The notes: generated by a model not told the origin, from the letters alone. A DNA stretch of 64,000 nucleotides from Desulfuromonas sp. (GCA_002868905.1 PKUA01000029.1:80204-144203), one strand, 5' to 3'; shown: positions 16,901 through 25,949, numbered from the stretch's first letter. Made by a program: numbers and translations.

Positions 16901-18726
16901 GCCAGGTCGGCTTCACCCGGTCCCTGGACGGTGAAACTCTTGATATAAAGAGACTGCCGGTCGATCTCGAAGGAGAAGTCGACCTCGTCGATAACGCAGA
17001 GGCTCAGGTTCTCGATCAACGGCATCAGGTCGTTCAGGTAGCTCCGTTTCCGGCTGTAGAACTGCAATCGGAACAGGACCCCGTCCGGGGAGGGGAACGG
17101 GCCCCAGAGACCGAAACTCTCTTTTCCGTCCCGGATCAGCTGTTCCAGCGCCATCAAGTCCCGGACCGCGAAACGCGGGTGGATCATGTGGCGATATTCG
17201 GAACCGATCACCTTCTCCCACCGTTTCCAGAGCTGTCTACCCACTTCTTCGCCGAGCTGTTGCTCCAGGCGATGCTGCAGGCGGGAATCCCAGGGGCGCG
17301 CCAGGTGGGTCAGGCCCCGTTCCAATCGGCTGATGTCCGCCTCCGGCTCCCAGGTATCCTCCCTCTGCACGTTGACATGCAGGCTCAAATAGTCGCTGGT
17401 GAGGTTAATCAAACGGGAGGTGACGATCTCCGCCTTGAAAAACCGCTTCAGCCACCCTTCCATCCGCGGCAGATCGGCCGGACTGTAAAAATGGGCCGGC
17501 ATGATCACCAGCAGGGTCAGGCCGCGAACCGTCAAACCGTGCGCCGGGACCACCTTGACGGCACCGTGGCGATAGATGTTGGCCAGAACCCGGATCACTT
17601 TTTCGAGCTCATCATCCGCCATGAAAAAGAGTTCCACCTTCGGGAAGGCATTGACAATCTCGATTGCCTTGCGCCAATCATGGCATCCGTGTGGAATATG
17701 CAACCGTTCAAGAGCCGCTTCGACCCTCTCGCGCAACACCGGAACCGCCAGGGTCGGCTCCTCGTGCACCTTCGGTGCGAACAGTCCGAGGAAAGCGTGC
17801 TCCACCAGCTTGTCCCCTTCCTGCCGGCGGCAGCCGATGTAAATCAGTTTTTCTTCACGATAAATCGGGCTGTTTCTCACCGTCTGTTCCACCACCACCC
17901 TGCTCGGGCGCTTCAATCGCGTGCGGAACTCTTCGGGAAGGTCGTGCAGGGGGTGAAAGTGGCCGGGCTCGACGCGAACGACCTTCCAGGGAAGACCGAG
18001 GTGGGACGACGGTATTTCCCGGACAGAGTCACCGTCGGCGGACAGCTCGAAACTCTTGTAAGAGAAGGGGAGGAAATTGTCCTCGATCAGCCAACGCCAG
18101 AACGGCGCCTCCCGCTGGTCGGCCTGGTCTGCGATTCCCCGGAGCAGCCCACACATCCCCTCCCGCGCCTGTCGGACCTCCAGCACCAGTGAGAGAACCC
18201 GGGTCGCCTCGTTGAGCAGGAACTCCTGTTCATCCTTGTCCAGGCGCTGTTCAAGCTCGACAATAATGAAAGACTCAAGCTCCCCCTCTCCTTTCGGGAG
18301 GTCGAGATCAACGATCTTCCCTTTCTCACGTCGCAAAGGGATCAGGGGATGACAAACGACGTGAAAACGAATCTTCTGCCGGATCAGGACCGACTGCAGA
18401 GAATGGAGCAGGAAGGGGGCGTCGACAGCATTGGCCACCAGGAAGACACGTTTGCTACCGGTCGGAGTCAGCAGGTGTACAGCGACCTCCTGGTTCCGGT
18501 TGAGAAAGGCCAGGTAAAACGTACGGAGCCACGCGACGAGTTCTTCCTCGTCCGGCTCAATGAAAAAAGCGAGCGGTGTATGATCGCGGAGCCGATCGAC
18601 GAAGGGTTGCAACAGTTTTCCCGAATCTTCGTCACCACCGAGGGCGCTTCGAACCGCTGAAAGTTTGGCATCCAGCTCCGCGGTGCTGGCACGTTTTCCT
18701 TTTAAATCGATCAGGTATTCGGTCAT
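13963..18726 (-). CDS. gdhB: Large NAD-specific glutamate dehydrogenase
   Basis: A 1587-residue enzyme of the large bacterial NAD-GDH class, which deaminates glutamate to 2-oxoglutarate. The catalytic core in the second half has GKVARGGIRWSDR and PVGSKGGFVVK (substrate-binding lysines), and GDMSGDVFGNGML is in the dinucleotide-binding part. Long N- and C-terminal regulatory regions without enzymatic motifs flank it, as usual for the class. The start is the ATG at 18726 (MTEYLIDLKG) with GGGAG upstream. A PpiC-type isomerase gene lies 58 bases upstream. Confidence 0.95.
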   Translation of the reverse strand: MTEYLIDLKGKRASTAELDAKLSAVRSALGGDEDSGKLLQPFVDRLRDHTPLAFFIEPDEEELVAWLRTFYLAFLNRNQEVAVHLLTPTGSKRVFLVANAVDAPFLLHSLQSVLIRQKIRFHVVCHPLIPLRREKGKIVDLDLPKGEGELESFIIVELEQRLDKDEQEFLLNEATRVLSLVLEVRQAREGMCGLLRGIADQADQREAPFWRWLIEDNFLPFSYKSFELSADGDSVREIPSSHLGLPWKVVRVEPGHFHPLHDLPEEFRTRLKRPSRVVVEQTVRNSPIYREEKLIYIGCRRQEGDKLVEHAFLGLFAPKVHEEPTLAVPVLRERVEAALERLHIPHGCHDWRKAIEIVNAFPKVELFFMADDELEKVIRVLANIYRHGAVKVVPAHGLTVRGLTLLVIMPAHFYSPADLPRMEGWLKRFFKAEIVTSRLINLTSDYLSLHVNVQREDTWEPEADISRLERGLTHLARPWDSRLQHRLEQQLGEEVGRQLWKRWEKVIGSEYRHMIHPRFAVRDLMALEQLIRDGKESFGLWGPFPSPDGVLFRLQFYSRKRSYLNDLMPLIENLSLCVIDEVDFSFEIDRQSLYIKSFTVQGPGEADLAKLKVPLLDALTALRDGRLENDYLNRLIPLSGLGWRQIDIFRAYRNYYHQLGSPYTKKREAFALINNPDVARLLFRYFEGRFQPMDGADDLLEREEKLLMPVRMELIRALEKVSDVNEDSILRTFFNLMDSTVRSNYFLRHRRDDYFLSFKISAIGIIDMPAPRPLYETYVHSASMEGIHLRGGKVARGGIRWSDRPDDFRTEVLGLMKTQMTKNALIVPVGSKGGFVVKTPFQTRDEGMTLSKKAYQTFMRGLLDLCDNRQGEEVIRPEGIVAYDGDDPYLVVAADKGTAHLPDTANGISAEYRYWLKDAFASGGSKGYDHKKLGITARGAWVCVQRHFREIGIDVQEESVSVVGIGDMSGDVFGNGMLQSKALKLLAAFNHRHIFLDPDPDAVTSWQERMRLFDLPRSGWDDYNLELISEGGGVFSRDAKDIPLSSQVRAWLGVRHSSMDPEGLIRLLLTAQVDLLWNGGIGTYVKASSEKHEDAGDRANDTLRVDADRLQVRVVGEGGNLGFTQRARIEYALGGGRINTDAIDNSGGVDCSDHEVNLKIFLHRLMESGRVAGEDERDRLLESAADEVCDSVLHNNYTQSLCLSLDRLRCLEAVSPFINLIDRLVEAGLLDRKGEFLPAAREIAARPEQDLSRPEIAILLAYSKMQIYQALLESPLPGAEETADTLVAYFPPEFRKTFGSELAGHPLAVEITATMLTNRLVDQAGCTFAAELVRETGATLVEVVSTYMALDRVFDAPKLRSSLSRLDNRLPAGRQYELLLDFENLLAHFCRWALNRQLGLRLGREEIADYSAALQQFLQLKRDALDEEQRTARRTSCDELLEAGLDQDAVDMLVDLPLIKDFLVVMSLSSATKQPFAAVGSCLEEVTRRLQLTQLQASLDRVVLQDRWDRQAKNTLELRIGALRYGLALAAWEEGEGECNRFFRERRGQVQVYHAMLSELAAVPRNLHPFSVLVGMMEKMLDQPGRG

Positions 18727-18784
18727 TTGGCTCCCTCTGTCTGCAATGTCACCGGCAGAAGTATACGCTATCGTTTCACCCTTG

Positions 18785-19675
18785 TCAGCCCACGTCGAGC
18801 TCTCCGGAAAACTCAATGACGGCCAGTTTCTTCAAATCCTCGACCCACTGCTGCAGAGCCCTGGCCGCATTCCGTTCCTGCAGCAATTGGCAGATTTTGG
18901 GGCGGGCCTCCTCAAGGCTCAATGCCTGGTCATCCTCCCGCTCCAGAACCTTGATCAGGTGAAGACCGAATTGAGTCTCCACCGGACCGCCCACCTCGCC
19001 GACGGGAAGTTGAAAAGCGGCCTGCTCGAACGGCTTGACCATATCCCCTTTGCGAAAAAAACCGAGGTCACCACCGCCGGGAGCGCTGGGGCACTTGGAA
19101 TAGCGCATCGCCAGTTCGGTGAAGGGTTCATTTTGGCTGCGCTGCTTCAACTCTTCGATCAGCTGTTCGGCCTCTTCGCGCGGCAGGTCGTCGGTTCGAA
19201 TCAGGATATGAGCCGCACGCACCCGGCCGGAGCGGACCATCCGTTCCGGATGCTCACGATAGGTCTGTTCGATTTCGTCCTCACCGGGCTCGGGGAGTTG
19301 CTTGACCTTCCGTTGCTTCATCTGTTCGACCGTGACGTCCTGACGGATCATCCGGTGATAGTCGAGAGGGGTGATCCCCGCCTTCTCAAGAGTCGCATAG
19401 AACTCCTCCTCGGTCGGAAAATTGGCAACGATTTTCTGCTTCTCCTCATCGACAGCGGCCTCGTCGGCCACCATCCCCATCGCCAGTCCTTCCTGGAAAA
19501 TCAACTCCCGGGCGATCAACCGCTCGCGCACGACATCTTTCGCCTCGCTCAGCTCTGCAGCGCTGAGTTGATCGCTGGTCTTGCGGTAGTTCTCCATGCT
19601 GTAACCCTGCAGGGCGTTGGCAAAATCGCTCTCGGAGATCGGTGTTCCGTTGACCTTTATCACGTAATCCTGCAT
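18785..19675 (-). CDS. PpiC-type peptidyl-prolyl isomerase without signal peptide
   Basis: A 296-residue protein with a SurA-like N-terminal helical domain and a parvulin domain (AAHILIRTDDLPREEAEQL, FTELAMRYSKCPSAPGGGDLGFFRKGDMVKPFEQAAFQL, ETQFGLHLIKVLE). Unlike SurA or PrsA it starts MQDYVIKVNG with no signal peptide or lipobox, so it should be cytoplasmic. A GGAAGGAG site precedes the ATG. It lies between rsmA and the GDH gene on the same strand. Confidence 0.92.
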   Translation of the reverse strand: MQDYVIKVNGTPISESDFANALQGYSMENYRKTSDQLSAAELSEAKDVVRERLIARELIFQEGLAMGMVADEAAVDEEKQKIVANFPTEEEFYATLEKAGITPLDYHRMIRQDVTVEQMKQRKVKQLPEPGEDEIEQTYREHPERMVRSGRVRAAHILIRTDDLPREEAEQLIEELKQRSQNEPFTELAMRYSKCPSAPGGGDLGFFRKGDMVKPFEQAAFQLPVGEVGGPVETQFGLHLIKVLEREDDQALSLEEARPKICQLLQERNAARALQQWVEDLKKLAVIEFSGELDVG

Positions 19676-19705
19676 CTATTCGCTCCTTCCGAACGGCCGT
19701 ACGTC

Positions 19706-20512
19706 TCAGCCGTGATCTACGCTCAAGCTGTTCAGGGCATCGGTAAGACGGGCAAACTCCTCCAGGGTCAGGGTCTCGCCGCGCCGTTGCGGATCGATAG
19801 AAGCCATCTCCAGCCCTTGACCGACCTGTTCCCTGGAGAAACCGGCTCCGGTCAGAGTATTACGTAAAGTTTTCCGTCTTTGCGCGAAAGCGGCCTTGAC
19901 GACCTTGAGGAAAAACGGTTCATCGGCGATCTCAACCCGGGGTGATGGCAAGCGATCGAAGCAAAGAACCATCGATTCGACTTTCGGCGGAGGGAAAAAC
20001 GCCCCCGGTGCGACCCGGACCACCTTGCGGATATCGAACCAGACCTGGCACAGCACCGAGAGAATGCCGTAATTCTTTCCGCCGGGAGATGCTGCGAGTC
20101 GTTCGGCCACCTCACGTTGAAACATCAGCACCATGCGGGTGAACATGTCTCTATGTTCAAGGATCTTGAAAACAACCTGGCTGGAGATGTTATACGGCAG
20201 GTTGGCGACCATTTTCCAGGGTCCGGGGTGAAGCTGCTCGTTCCAGTCAAGGGACAGGGCGTCCCCCTCGACGACCTGCAGGCCGTCCTCGTCACGCTTT
20301 CGCCAGAGCGCGGCGATATCGCGATCGACTTCCAACAGCAGGAGCCGGGATGTTTGACCGACCATATTTTCGGTCAGGGCGCCGAGGCCGGGGCCGATCT
20401 CCACGACCTGGTCGTCAGGATCGAGTTCGGCGGCCTCCAGGATTGCGCGGATCACCGACTGATCTTTCAGAAAATTCTGTCCGAATCGTTTTTTGGGGCG
20501 GATGGATGGCAT
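19706..20512 (-). CDS. rsmA: 16S rRNA dimethyladenosine transferase RsmA (KsgA)
   Basis: A 268-residue SAM-dependent methyltransferase that dimethylates two adenines near the 3' end of 16S rRNA. KKRFGQNFLKD, VVEIGPGLGALTE (SAM loop), VANLPYNISSQV (NLPY catalytic motif) and the FFPPPKVES stretch are present. The start is the ATG at 20512 (MPSIRPKKRFG) with AGGA upstream; the longer open frame upstream is out of phase with the DUF2062 gene and is not coding. Follows tsaD and DUF2062 on the same strand. Confidence 0.97.
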   Translation of the reverse strand: MPSIRPKKRFGQNFLKDQSVIRAILEAAELDPDDQVVEIGPGLGALTENMVGQTSRLLLLEVDRDIAALWRKRDEDGLQVVEGDALSLDWNEQLHPGPWKMVANLPYNISSQVVFKILEHRDMFTRMVLMFQREVAERLAASPGGKNYGILSVLCQVWFDIRKVVRVAPGAFFPPPKVESMVLCFDRLPSPRVEIADEPFFLKVVKAAFAQRRKTLRNTLTGAGFSREQVGQGLEMASIDPQRRGETLTLEEFARLTDALNSLSVDHG

Positions 20513-20522
20513 AACGTCCTGA

Positions 20523-21002
20523 TCAGACCCGGCGCTTACGCGGCCAGCGGGCGACTTTGATCCGTTTCGCCACGGGTCCGAGGCGGAGACAGATCGAATA
20601 GGCGACCAGCCAGCCGAGGATCGCCCAGACCAGGCTGCCGAGACACAACGGGGCAAGGACCTCCCAACCGAGATGGCCGAGGGTTTGAAAACTGAATTCG
20701 CTGGGCAACGTGACTCGCTGCATATCGAGCAGGAAACGGCCCGTTTCATACTGCAAGGCGTAAATAACCGGAGCGGTGACCGGGTTGGTGACCCAGACTC
20801 CGAGGACCGCGGCGACCTTGCTCTCACGCAGCAACCAGGCGAAGAACAGGGCGATGATCATCTGAAAACCGAAGGTCGGGGTCATGCCGATGAAGATGCC
20901 GAGCGCGACGCCTTTCGAAACTTCGTGCGGCGTCCCCTCCAACCTGATAAAGCGCAGGAACATCAGCTTCACCCATCGGGCAATACCCCAACGCCGATAC
21001 AT
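20523..21002 (-). CDS. DUF2062 membrane protein
   Basis: A 159-residue inner-membrane protein of the DUF2062 family. GTPHEVSKGVALGIFIGMTPTFGFQM and the NPVTAPVIYALQYETGRFLL segment are family hallmarks. Three hydrophobic stretches are visible, at about 30-55, 60-80 and 115-140. The function is not known. The ATG at 21002 lies 4 bases after the tsaD stop, indicating translational coupling. Confidence 0.9.
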   Translation of the reverse strand: MYRRWGIARWVKLMFLRFIRLEGTPHEVSKGVALGIFIGMTPTFGFQMIIALFFAWLLRESKVAAVLGVWVTNPVTAPVIYALQYETGRFLLDMQRVTLPSEFSFQTLGHLGWEVLAPLCLGSLVWAILGWLVAYSICLRLGPVAKRIKVARWPRKRRV

Positions 21003-21006
21003 CCGA

Positions 21007-22050
21007 CTATCCCTCCCCGGCGAGAGGATCGAACCCGCCAAGTGGCTCCAGCTGGTCGAGAGACCAGTTGGCAACGGCGTTAAGCCTCCAGCCGTCGTGT
21101 CGGCCGTGTTCCAGGTAGGCGTTGGCCGCAACCCCGAGCATCGCAGCGTTGTCGGCACAGAGGGCGGGGCTCGGGAAGACGATCTGCAACCCTTCGCTTG
21201 CCGCCAGTTCGGCAAAACGCTGCCGAAGACCGCGGTTGCAGGCCACACCTCCGGCCACGACAATTCTCTCCAGACCCTGCTCCATGGCGGCGCGTACTGT
21301 TTTCCTGGTGAGGACCTCGACAACGGCCGCCTGAAAACTCGCTGCGATATCCCGGGTCGATTTCTCGTCGACCTTTTCCAGCGAGCGAATCGCGTACATC
21401 ACCGCGGTCTTGATTCCGCTGAAACTGAAATCGAGCCCTTTTTTATGCAGCATAGGTCGTGGAAAAACAAAGGCCTCTGGGTCTCCTTCCGTCGCGAGGC
21501 GATCAATGACCGCGCCACCGGGATAGCCGAGACCAAGCATCTTGGCGACCTTGTCAAACGCTTCACCGGCGGCATCGTCCAGCGTTCGACCGATCGTCCG
21601 GTAGGAGCCAATGCCATCGACACGATAGAGGTGAGTATGTCCGCCGGAAACCGCCAGGGCAAGATAAGGGAACGATAAATCGGTTTCGAGCAGCGGCGCG
21701 AGAATATGCCCCTCGATGTGATGCAGGCCGATCAACGGCAGTTTCCTTGCGCAGGCAATCCCCTTGCCGACGGAGAGACCGACCAGGAGTGCGCCGATCA
21801 AGCCGGGACCGCGCGTTACGGCGACCCCGTCGAGGTCGTCATACGAAACCTTGGCCTCGCGCAGGGCCGCTTCAATCACCTGGGAAATCGATTCAAGGTG
21901 CTTCCGCGAAGCGATTTCCGGCACCACTCCGCCGAAACGGGCATGGACGTCGATCTGCGAAGCGACGATATTGGAGAGGATTTCACTCCCATTCCCGACC
22001 ACAGCCGCGGCGGTCTCATCACAGGATGTTTCGATACAGAGAATCAACAT
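21007..22050 (-). CDS. tsaD: tRNA threonylcarbamoyladenosine transferase subunit TsaD
   Basis: A 347-residue TsaD (Kae1/YgjD family), which transfers the threonylcarbamoyl group to A37 of ANN-decoding tRNAs with TsaB and TsaE. IETSCDETAAAVV opens the ASKHA fold, HHIEGH supplies the metal-binding histidines, and SGGHTHLY and GGVACNRGLR are the nucleotide-binding segments. Length is normal. It heads the tsaD-DUF2062-rsmA run. Confidence 0.97.
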   Translation of the reverse strand: MLILCIETSCDETAAAVVGNGSEILSNIVASQIDVHARFGGVVPEIASRKHLESISQVIEAALREAKVSYDDLDGVAVTRGPGLIGALLVGLSVGKGIACARKLPLIGLHHIEGHILAPLLETDLSFPYLALAVSGGHTHLYRVDGIGSYRTIGRTLDDAAGEAFDKVAKMLGLGYPGGAVIDRLATEGDPEAFVFPRPMLHKKGLDFSFSGIKTAVMYAIRSLEKVDEKSTRDIAASFQAAVVEVLTRKTVRAAMEQGLERIVVAGGVACNRGLRQRFAELAASEGLQIVFPSPALCADNAAMLGVAANAYLEHGRHDGWRLNAVANWSLDQLEPLGGFDPLAGEG

Positions 22051-22141
22051 AAATGAGACATTCTATCCGGATTCGAAATCGGGGTTTGAAGAGGCTTAAA
22101 AAGTTCGCCGTTCTCTGCCACGCCTTCGGTCCGCTTCCTGG

Positions 22142-23470
22142 TTAGAGCAGGTTCGCAGCCAGCTCTGCCAGACAGGAACGCTCCCCCTTGGTCAAGGTGA
22201 TATGCCCGGCGATCTCCTGCTCCTTGAATTTCTCCACCACGTAGGTCAAACCGTTACTGGAGGAATCGACGTATGGGTTGTCGATCTGGTAGGGGTCGCC
22301 GGTCAGAACCACCTTGGTCCCCTCCCCGGCCCGGGTCACGATGGTCTTGATCTCGTGCGGGGTCAGGTTCTGCGCCTCGTCAACGATCAGGAACTGGTTC
22401 GGAATCGAACGACCACGGATATAGGTCAAAGCCTCGAGCTCAAGTATCCCCATATCGACCAGTTCCCGGTAGCCCCGCTTCCGTTTTCCACGTTCGTCGA
22501 CGGCACCGAGCAGCAATTCCACGTTGTCGAATATCGGCTGCATCCATGGGGCCAGTTTCTCCTCGACATCCCCCGGCAGAAAGCCAAGGTCGCGACCAAG
22601 TGGAAAGACCGGTCGGGAGACGAGCAGACGGGTGTAGCTGTTCTCATCTGCGGTCAGGTGCAAACCGGCAGCCAGGGCGATGAGCGTCTTGCCCGTCCCG
22701 GCCATTCCGACCAGGGTCACCAGCTGGATATCGTCATTCAGTAACATGTCGAGTGCGAACTGCTGCTCGCGGTTGCGCGGGTGAATCCCCCACAACCCCT
22801 CTTTCTGTGGACGGACCAGGGAGACGATCCTGCCGAGCGGTGACTGGTAACGACCAAGCGCCGTGTGAGAGGGGTTACATTCATCGACCAGGGTCAGGCA
22901 CTGGTTCGGGTAAAACTCCCCCTCGAGGTCGATCTGTCCCTCCTGGTAAAAAAGGTCGACGGTCTCCTTGTCGACCAACAGCTCCGATTTGCCCGAATAA
23001 AGGTCGTCGATCGAAACCTTGTCGGTCTCATAATCCTCGGCGGTCAACCCGACAGCATCCGCCTTGATCCGCAGGTTGGTATCCTTGGTGACGAAGATCA
23101 CCTGCTTGTCGTCCTGCTCGGCCTGCTGCAGGGCAACGGCAAGGATTCGATTATCCCCCCGGTCAGCTCGCAGCTCGGGCGGCAAGCGGCGAGCCGATTC
23201 CTCGGTAAACAATTCGACTTTGAGGGTTCCCCCCTTTTCGAGCGGAACTCCCTCAACCAGGGAATTGGCTTTACGCAGGCCGTCAAGCAGGCGGCTGATC
23301 TGCCGGGCGTTTCGCCCGGTTTCACTCTGGTTCTTTTTGAACCCGTCGATCTCCTCGATCACCGTGATCGGGATTATCACGTCATTGTCTTCGAAACAGA
23401 ACAATGCCTGCGGATCGTGCAACAGGACGTTGGTGTCGAGCACAAAAGTCTTACGTCTGGAAGAGTTCAA
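22142..23470 (-). CDS. PIN domain-PhoH ATPase fusion (PhoH2 type)
   Basis: A 442-residue protein with an N-terminal PIN nuclease domain (residues about 5-150; FVLDTNVLLHDPQAL, VIEEIDGFKK, FVTKDTNLRIKA) and a C-terminal PhoH P-loop ATPase (GMAGTGKT, then IVDEAQNLTPHEIKTI and LTGDPYQIDNP). PhoH2 proteins are RNA helicase-ribonucleases. The start is probably the TTG at 23470, with AAGG upstream. A second PhoH-family gene without a PIN domain (ybeZ) lies at 58901. Confidence 0.93.
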   Translation of the reverse strand: MNSSRRKTFVLDTNVLLHDPQALFCFEDNDVIIPITVIEEIDGFKKNQSETGRNARQISRLLDGLRKANSLVEGVPLEKGGTLKVELFTEESARRLPPELRADRGDNRILAVALQQAEQDDKQVIFVTKDTNLRIKADAVGLTAEDYETDKVSIDDLYSGKSELLVDKETVDLFYQEGQIDLEGEFYPNQCLTLVDECNPSHTALGRYQSPLGRIVSLVRPQKEGLWGIHPRNREQQFALDMLLNDDIQLVTLVGMAGTGKTLIALAAGLHLTADENSYTRLLVSRPVFPLGRDLGFLPGDVEEKLAPWMQPIFDNVELLLGAVDERGKRKRGYRELVDMGILELEALTYIRGRSIPNQFLIVDEAQNLTPHEIKTIVTRAGEGTKVVLTGDPYQIDNPYVDSSSNGLTYVVEKFKEQEIAGHITLTKGERSCLAELAANLL

Positions 23471-23482
23471 CGGCTTGTCACC

Positions 23483-23758
23483 TTACTTGTCGTAGTCGAG
23501 GATTTCCAATCCCTCGGAGGTTGCCAGCAATTTGATATAGACGGGAAAATCCTTCCCCCGAATTTTCCGTTTCCCCTCCAGGATAACTTCACCGTTCCGA
23601 TTGAGGGCATTGAGGATCATCTCGGGCGATTCCTTGATTTCGAACCTCTGGTAGAGGCCGGTCAGGTTCAATTCACGACGTGTCACCGGCTTGTCTGGCG
23701 GCAGTGAACAGGCTGAAAACAGTAGCATAATCAGCAGCAGGATGGGGATATACCTCAT
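23483..23758 (-). CDS. Small lipoprotein of unknown function
   Basis: A 91-residue protein with a lipoprotein signal peptide: MRYIPILLLIMLLFSACS, with lipobox cysteine at residue 17. The mature part is short, basic and beta-rich (GEVILEGKRKIRGKDFPVYIKLL). AGAAGGAG lies upstream of the ATG at 23758. The gene ends 12 bases before the PhoH2 start and follows the desulfurase-like gene. No family recognised. Confidence 0.82.
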   Translation of the reverse strand: MRYIPILLLIMLLFSACSLPPDKPVTRRELNLTGLYQRFEIKESPEMILNALNRNGEVILEGKRKIRGKDFPVYIKLLATSEGLEILDYDK

Positions 23759-23820
23759 ACTCGAAGCTCCTTCTGAGATGTGGTGATCAATGGCCCTATT
23801 CCAGCGGCAATCGGTGTTTT

Positions 23821-24966
23821 TCACGAACTTGCCGTCAAGCTTGCAACAGCCTGCAGCAGCAGGTCGATCTCCTCGGCGGTGTTGAAAAAGCCGGGGCTGA
23901 CCCGGATCGTCCCTCCGGGAAACGTGCCGATGGTCCGATGGGCTTCCGGGGCGCAGTGCAAACCGACCCTTGTCAGGATACCGTATTCCCGATCGAGGAG
24001 GAAACCGATTTCAGCCGGATCGCGTCCTTCGACCAGAAACGAGACCACCCCACCGTTGTTCTCCAACGAGGTGGGGCCGAAAACCCGGGTCCCGTTGATT
24101 TTTTCAAGTCCGGCATAGAGCAGCTGAAGTTGTTCCTGCTTACGGGCAGCCAGAACGTGCAGTCCGGTCTCGGAGAGAAAGTCGAGGCCGGCCTTGAGGC
24201 CGGCTATGCCTGGCAGGTTCGGCGTGCCGGCTTCCAGCCGCTCCGGGAGTTCCGTCGGCGGGATTATTTCACTCGAATTCGCCCCGGTCCCTCCATAGAT
24301 CAGCGGCTCGAGTCGCAGCCCGGGACGGACACAGAGCAGCCCAATGCCGCTCGGACCATACAACCCCTTATGACCAGCGACCGCGAGCAGATCGATCGCA
24401 TCATCTTCGACGTTAATCGGCAGAACCCCGGCGCTCTGGGCCGCATCGACCAAGAGGAGGATTCCATGCTGCCGGCACCAGCGACCGATTTCACCGATCG
24501 GTTGAATGGTACCGGTCACATTGGAACAGTGGCTTAACGCGACCAGCCGGGTCGGAGTGGAACATGCCGCCCTGATCTGTTCCAGGGTCACACGTCCGTC
24601 GGTTCCGGCCGCAACCCGTTCGACCACGACGCCGCGCTGTTCCAGGGCATGCAACGGTCGGCTCAGTGCATTATGTTCCATGCTGGTGGTCACAACCCGG
24701 TCACCGGGTTGAAGCAGCCCGAATAACGCCTGGTTGATCGAGGCGGTTGCTCCGGAAGTAAACACTACGCTTGCGGCATCCCGGACCCCGAAAAAGGCAG
24801 CGGCCGTCTCCCGGGCATCGAGGACCATTCGCCCCGCTTCAAGGGTCATCCGATGCCCCCCGCGGCCGGGGTTTCCACCAACGTTCCGAAAAGCGGCATC
24901 CACTGCCCGGTATACCGGTTCAGGCTTGGGAAAACTGGTCGCAGCGTGATCGAGATAAATAGCCAT
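23821..24966 (-). CDS. Cysteine desulfurase-family aminotransferase
   Basis: A 381-residue class V PLP aminotransferase of the NifS/Csd group. YLDHAATSFPKP opens the domain, VAGHKGLYGPSGIG holds the PLP lysine, and RVGLHCAPEAHRTIGT carries the catalytic cysteine. The sequence is closer to the desulfurase-family subgroup often found with selenium genes (SelD, YedE/YedF) than to IscS. It may supply sulfur or selenium. It starts 53 bases after the stop of the GeoRSP SPASM gene, so it could be the tail of that operon. Confidence 0.85.
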   Translation of the reverse strand: MAIYLDHAATSFPKPEPVYRAVDAAFRNVGGNPGRGGHRMTLEAGRMVLDARETAAAFFGVRDAASVVFTSGATASINQALFGLLQPGDRVVTTSMEHNALSRPLHALEQRGVVVERVAAGTDGRVTLEQIRAACSTPTRLVALSHCSNVTGTIQPIGEIGRWCRQHGILLLVDAAQSAGVLPINVEDDAIDLLAVAGHKGLYGPSGIGLLCVRPGLRLEPLIYGGTGANSSEIIPPTELPERLEAGTPNLPGIAGLKAGLDFLSETGLHVLAARKQEQLQLLYAGLEKINGTRVFGPTSLENNGGVVSFLVEGRDPAEIGFLLDREYGILTRVGLHCAPEAHRTIGTFPGGTIRVSPGFFNTAEEIDLLLQAVASLTASS

Positions 24967-25019
24967 ATAACTCAAATGATAGAGGATTTTGCCATGGTTT
25001 GACAGAAAAATTGTCCGAA

Positions 25020-25943
25020 TTATCGTGGTTCTTTACAGAGTGGATCGCGGCTCTCCGAAGTTCCGAGACAACGGGCGAGTCCGCGACATCCGCCGAAACA
25101 GATCTCGTAGGCATGACAGTCACGACAGTCCCGGGGAGTTGTCCCGATTTCGCTGCAGACAGCGGTGCGGGCCTGTGATTGCCAGAGATCGGCCAATGGT
25201 TGTTCTAACAGAGAACCGATTCTCAGCTGCCAGGAAGAACAGGGATAAAGATCCCCCTCTGCGGAAATGTGAGCCAGACCGTTTCCGGCCTGGCAACCTG
25301 AGTAATGCTCGCGCGGTGCCTCCGGGCAGAGCAACTCCCAGAGAAACAGGTCGTGCACCTCAAGTTTCAGGTCAGTGGACGAGCGACGACAGGTTGGCGC
25401 GAGAGGGCGAAACGATTCGAGGTCGTCGGCCTCAAGAACCCGCGACGCGAGGTCCGGACGATCGACCAGTGGGAAATTCGGGAGTTTGACGCCGGCAACA
25501 CCAACCTCACCGGCAACCTGGAAAAGACGCGGCAGTTGTTCAAGGCGACCTCTGATGGGGAGTAGTTGCAACTCGGGATAATAGCCGAGCTTGCGGAAAT
25601 TTTTGACCGCGTCGACCACCTCTGCGTTCTGCCAACCTTCTTCGTCAACGACCGCCCCAATATCCAGGAGCAGGCGGGTTAGAGGCAAGTCGGGGTTCAA
25701 GACGGAAAAACCTGCACGGCACAACGGCACAACCAGGGTCACCTGCACCGATCCCCCATCAAGCTGCCGAATCAACGTCTCCAGGCCGGGATGGCGCCAG
25801 GCGTCACCGCCAAGGGTTACAAAGAAGATTCCGCCCTCGACAAGGCTCTCGGCAATACGCCCCAGCTCAGACTCGGAGAGGGGCGCAGCGTCTTTCAGGG
25901 TCCAGGTGATGCGCAACGGCGCATCAAACAGATCGAGTCCCAC
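25020..25943 (-). CDS. GeoRSP system SPASM-domain protein lacking radical-SAM cysteines
   Basis: A 307-residue protein with a radical-SAM-like barrel and a C-terminal SPASM domain. Where radical SAM enzymes have CxxxCxxC after the first strand, this protein reads ITWTLKDAAPLSESEL, so the SAM cluster cannot form. The C-terminus keeps a full cysteine set: CQAGNGLAHISAEGDLYPC, then CRDCHAYEICFGGCRGLARC and a last DPLC, able to hold auxiliary Fe-S clusters. The start is a GTG at 25943, only 6 bases after the precursor peptide stop. It is likely a paralogous partner or scaffold of the active enzyme. Confidence 0.85.
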   Translation of the reverse strand: MGLDLFDAPLRITWTLKDAAPLSESELGRIAESLVEGGIFFVTLGGDAWRHPGLETLIRQLDGGSVQVTLVVPLCRAGFSVLNPDLPLTRLLLDIGAVVDEEGWQNAEVVDAVKNFRKLGYYPELQLLPIRGRLEQLPRLFQVAGEVGVAGVKLPNFPLVDRPDLASRVLEADDLESFRPLAPTCRRSSTDLKLEVHDLFLWELLCPEAPREHYSGCQAGNGLAHISAEGDLYPCSSWQLRIGSLLEQPLADLWQSQARTAVCSEIGTTPRDCRDCHAYEICFGGCRGLARCLGTSESRDPLCKEPR

Positions 25944-25949
25944 TCCAGG

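Noticed and set aside
18665..19867. 400-codon frame opposite the PpiC gene
   Set aside because: Antisense shadow spanning three genes, no start signal.
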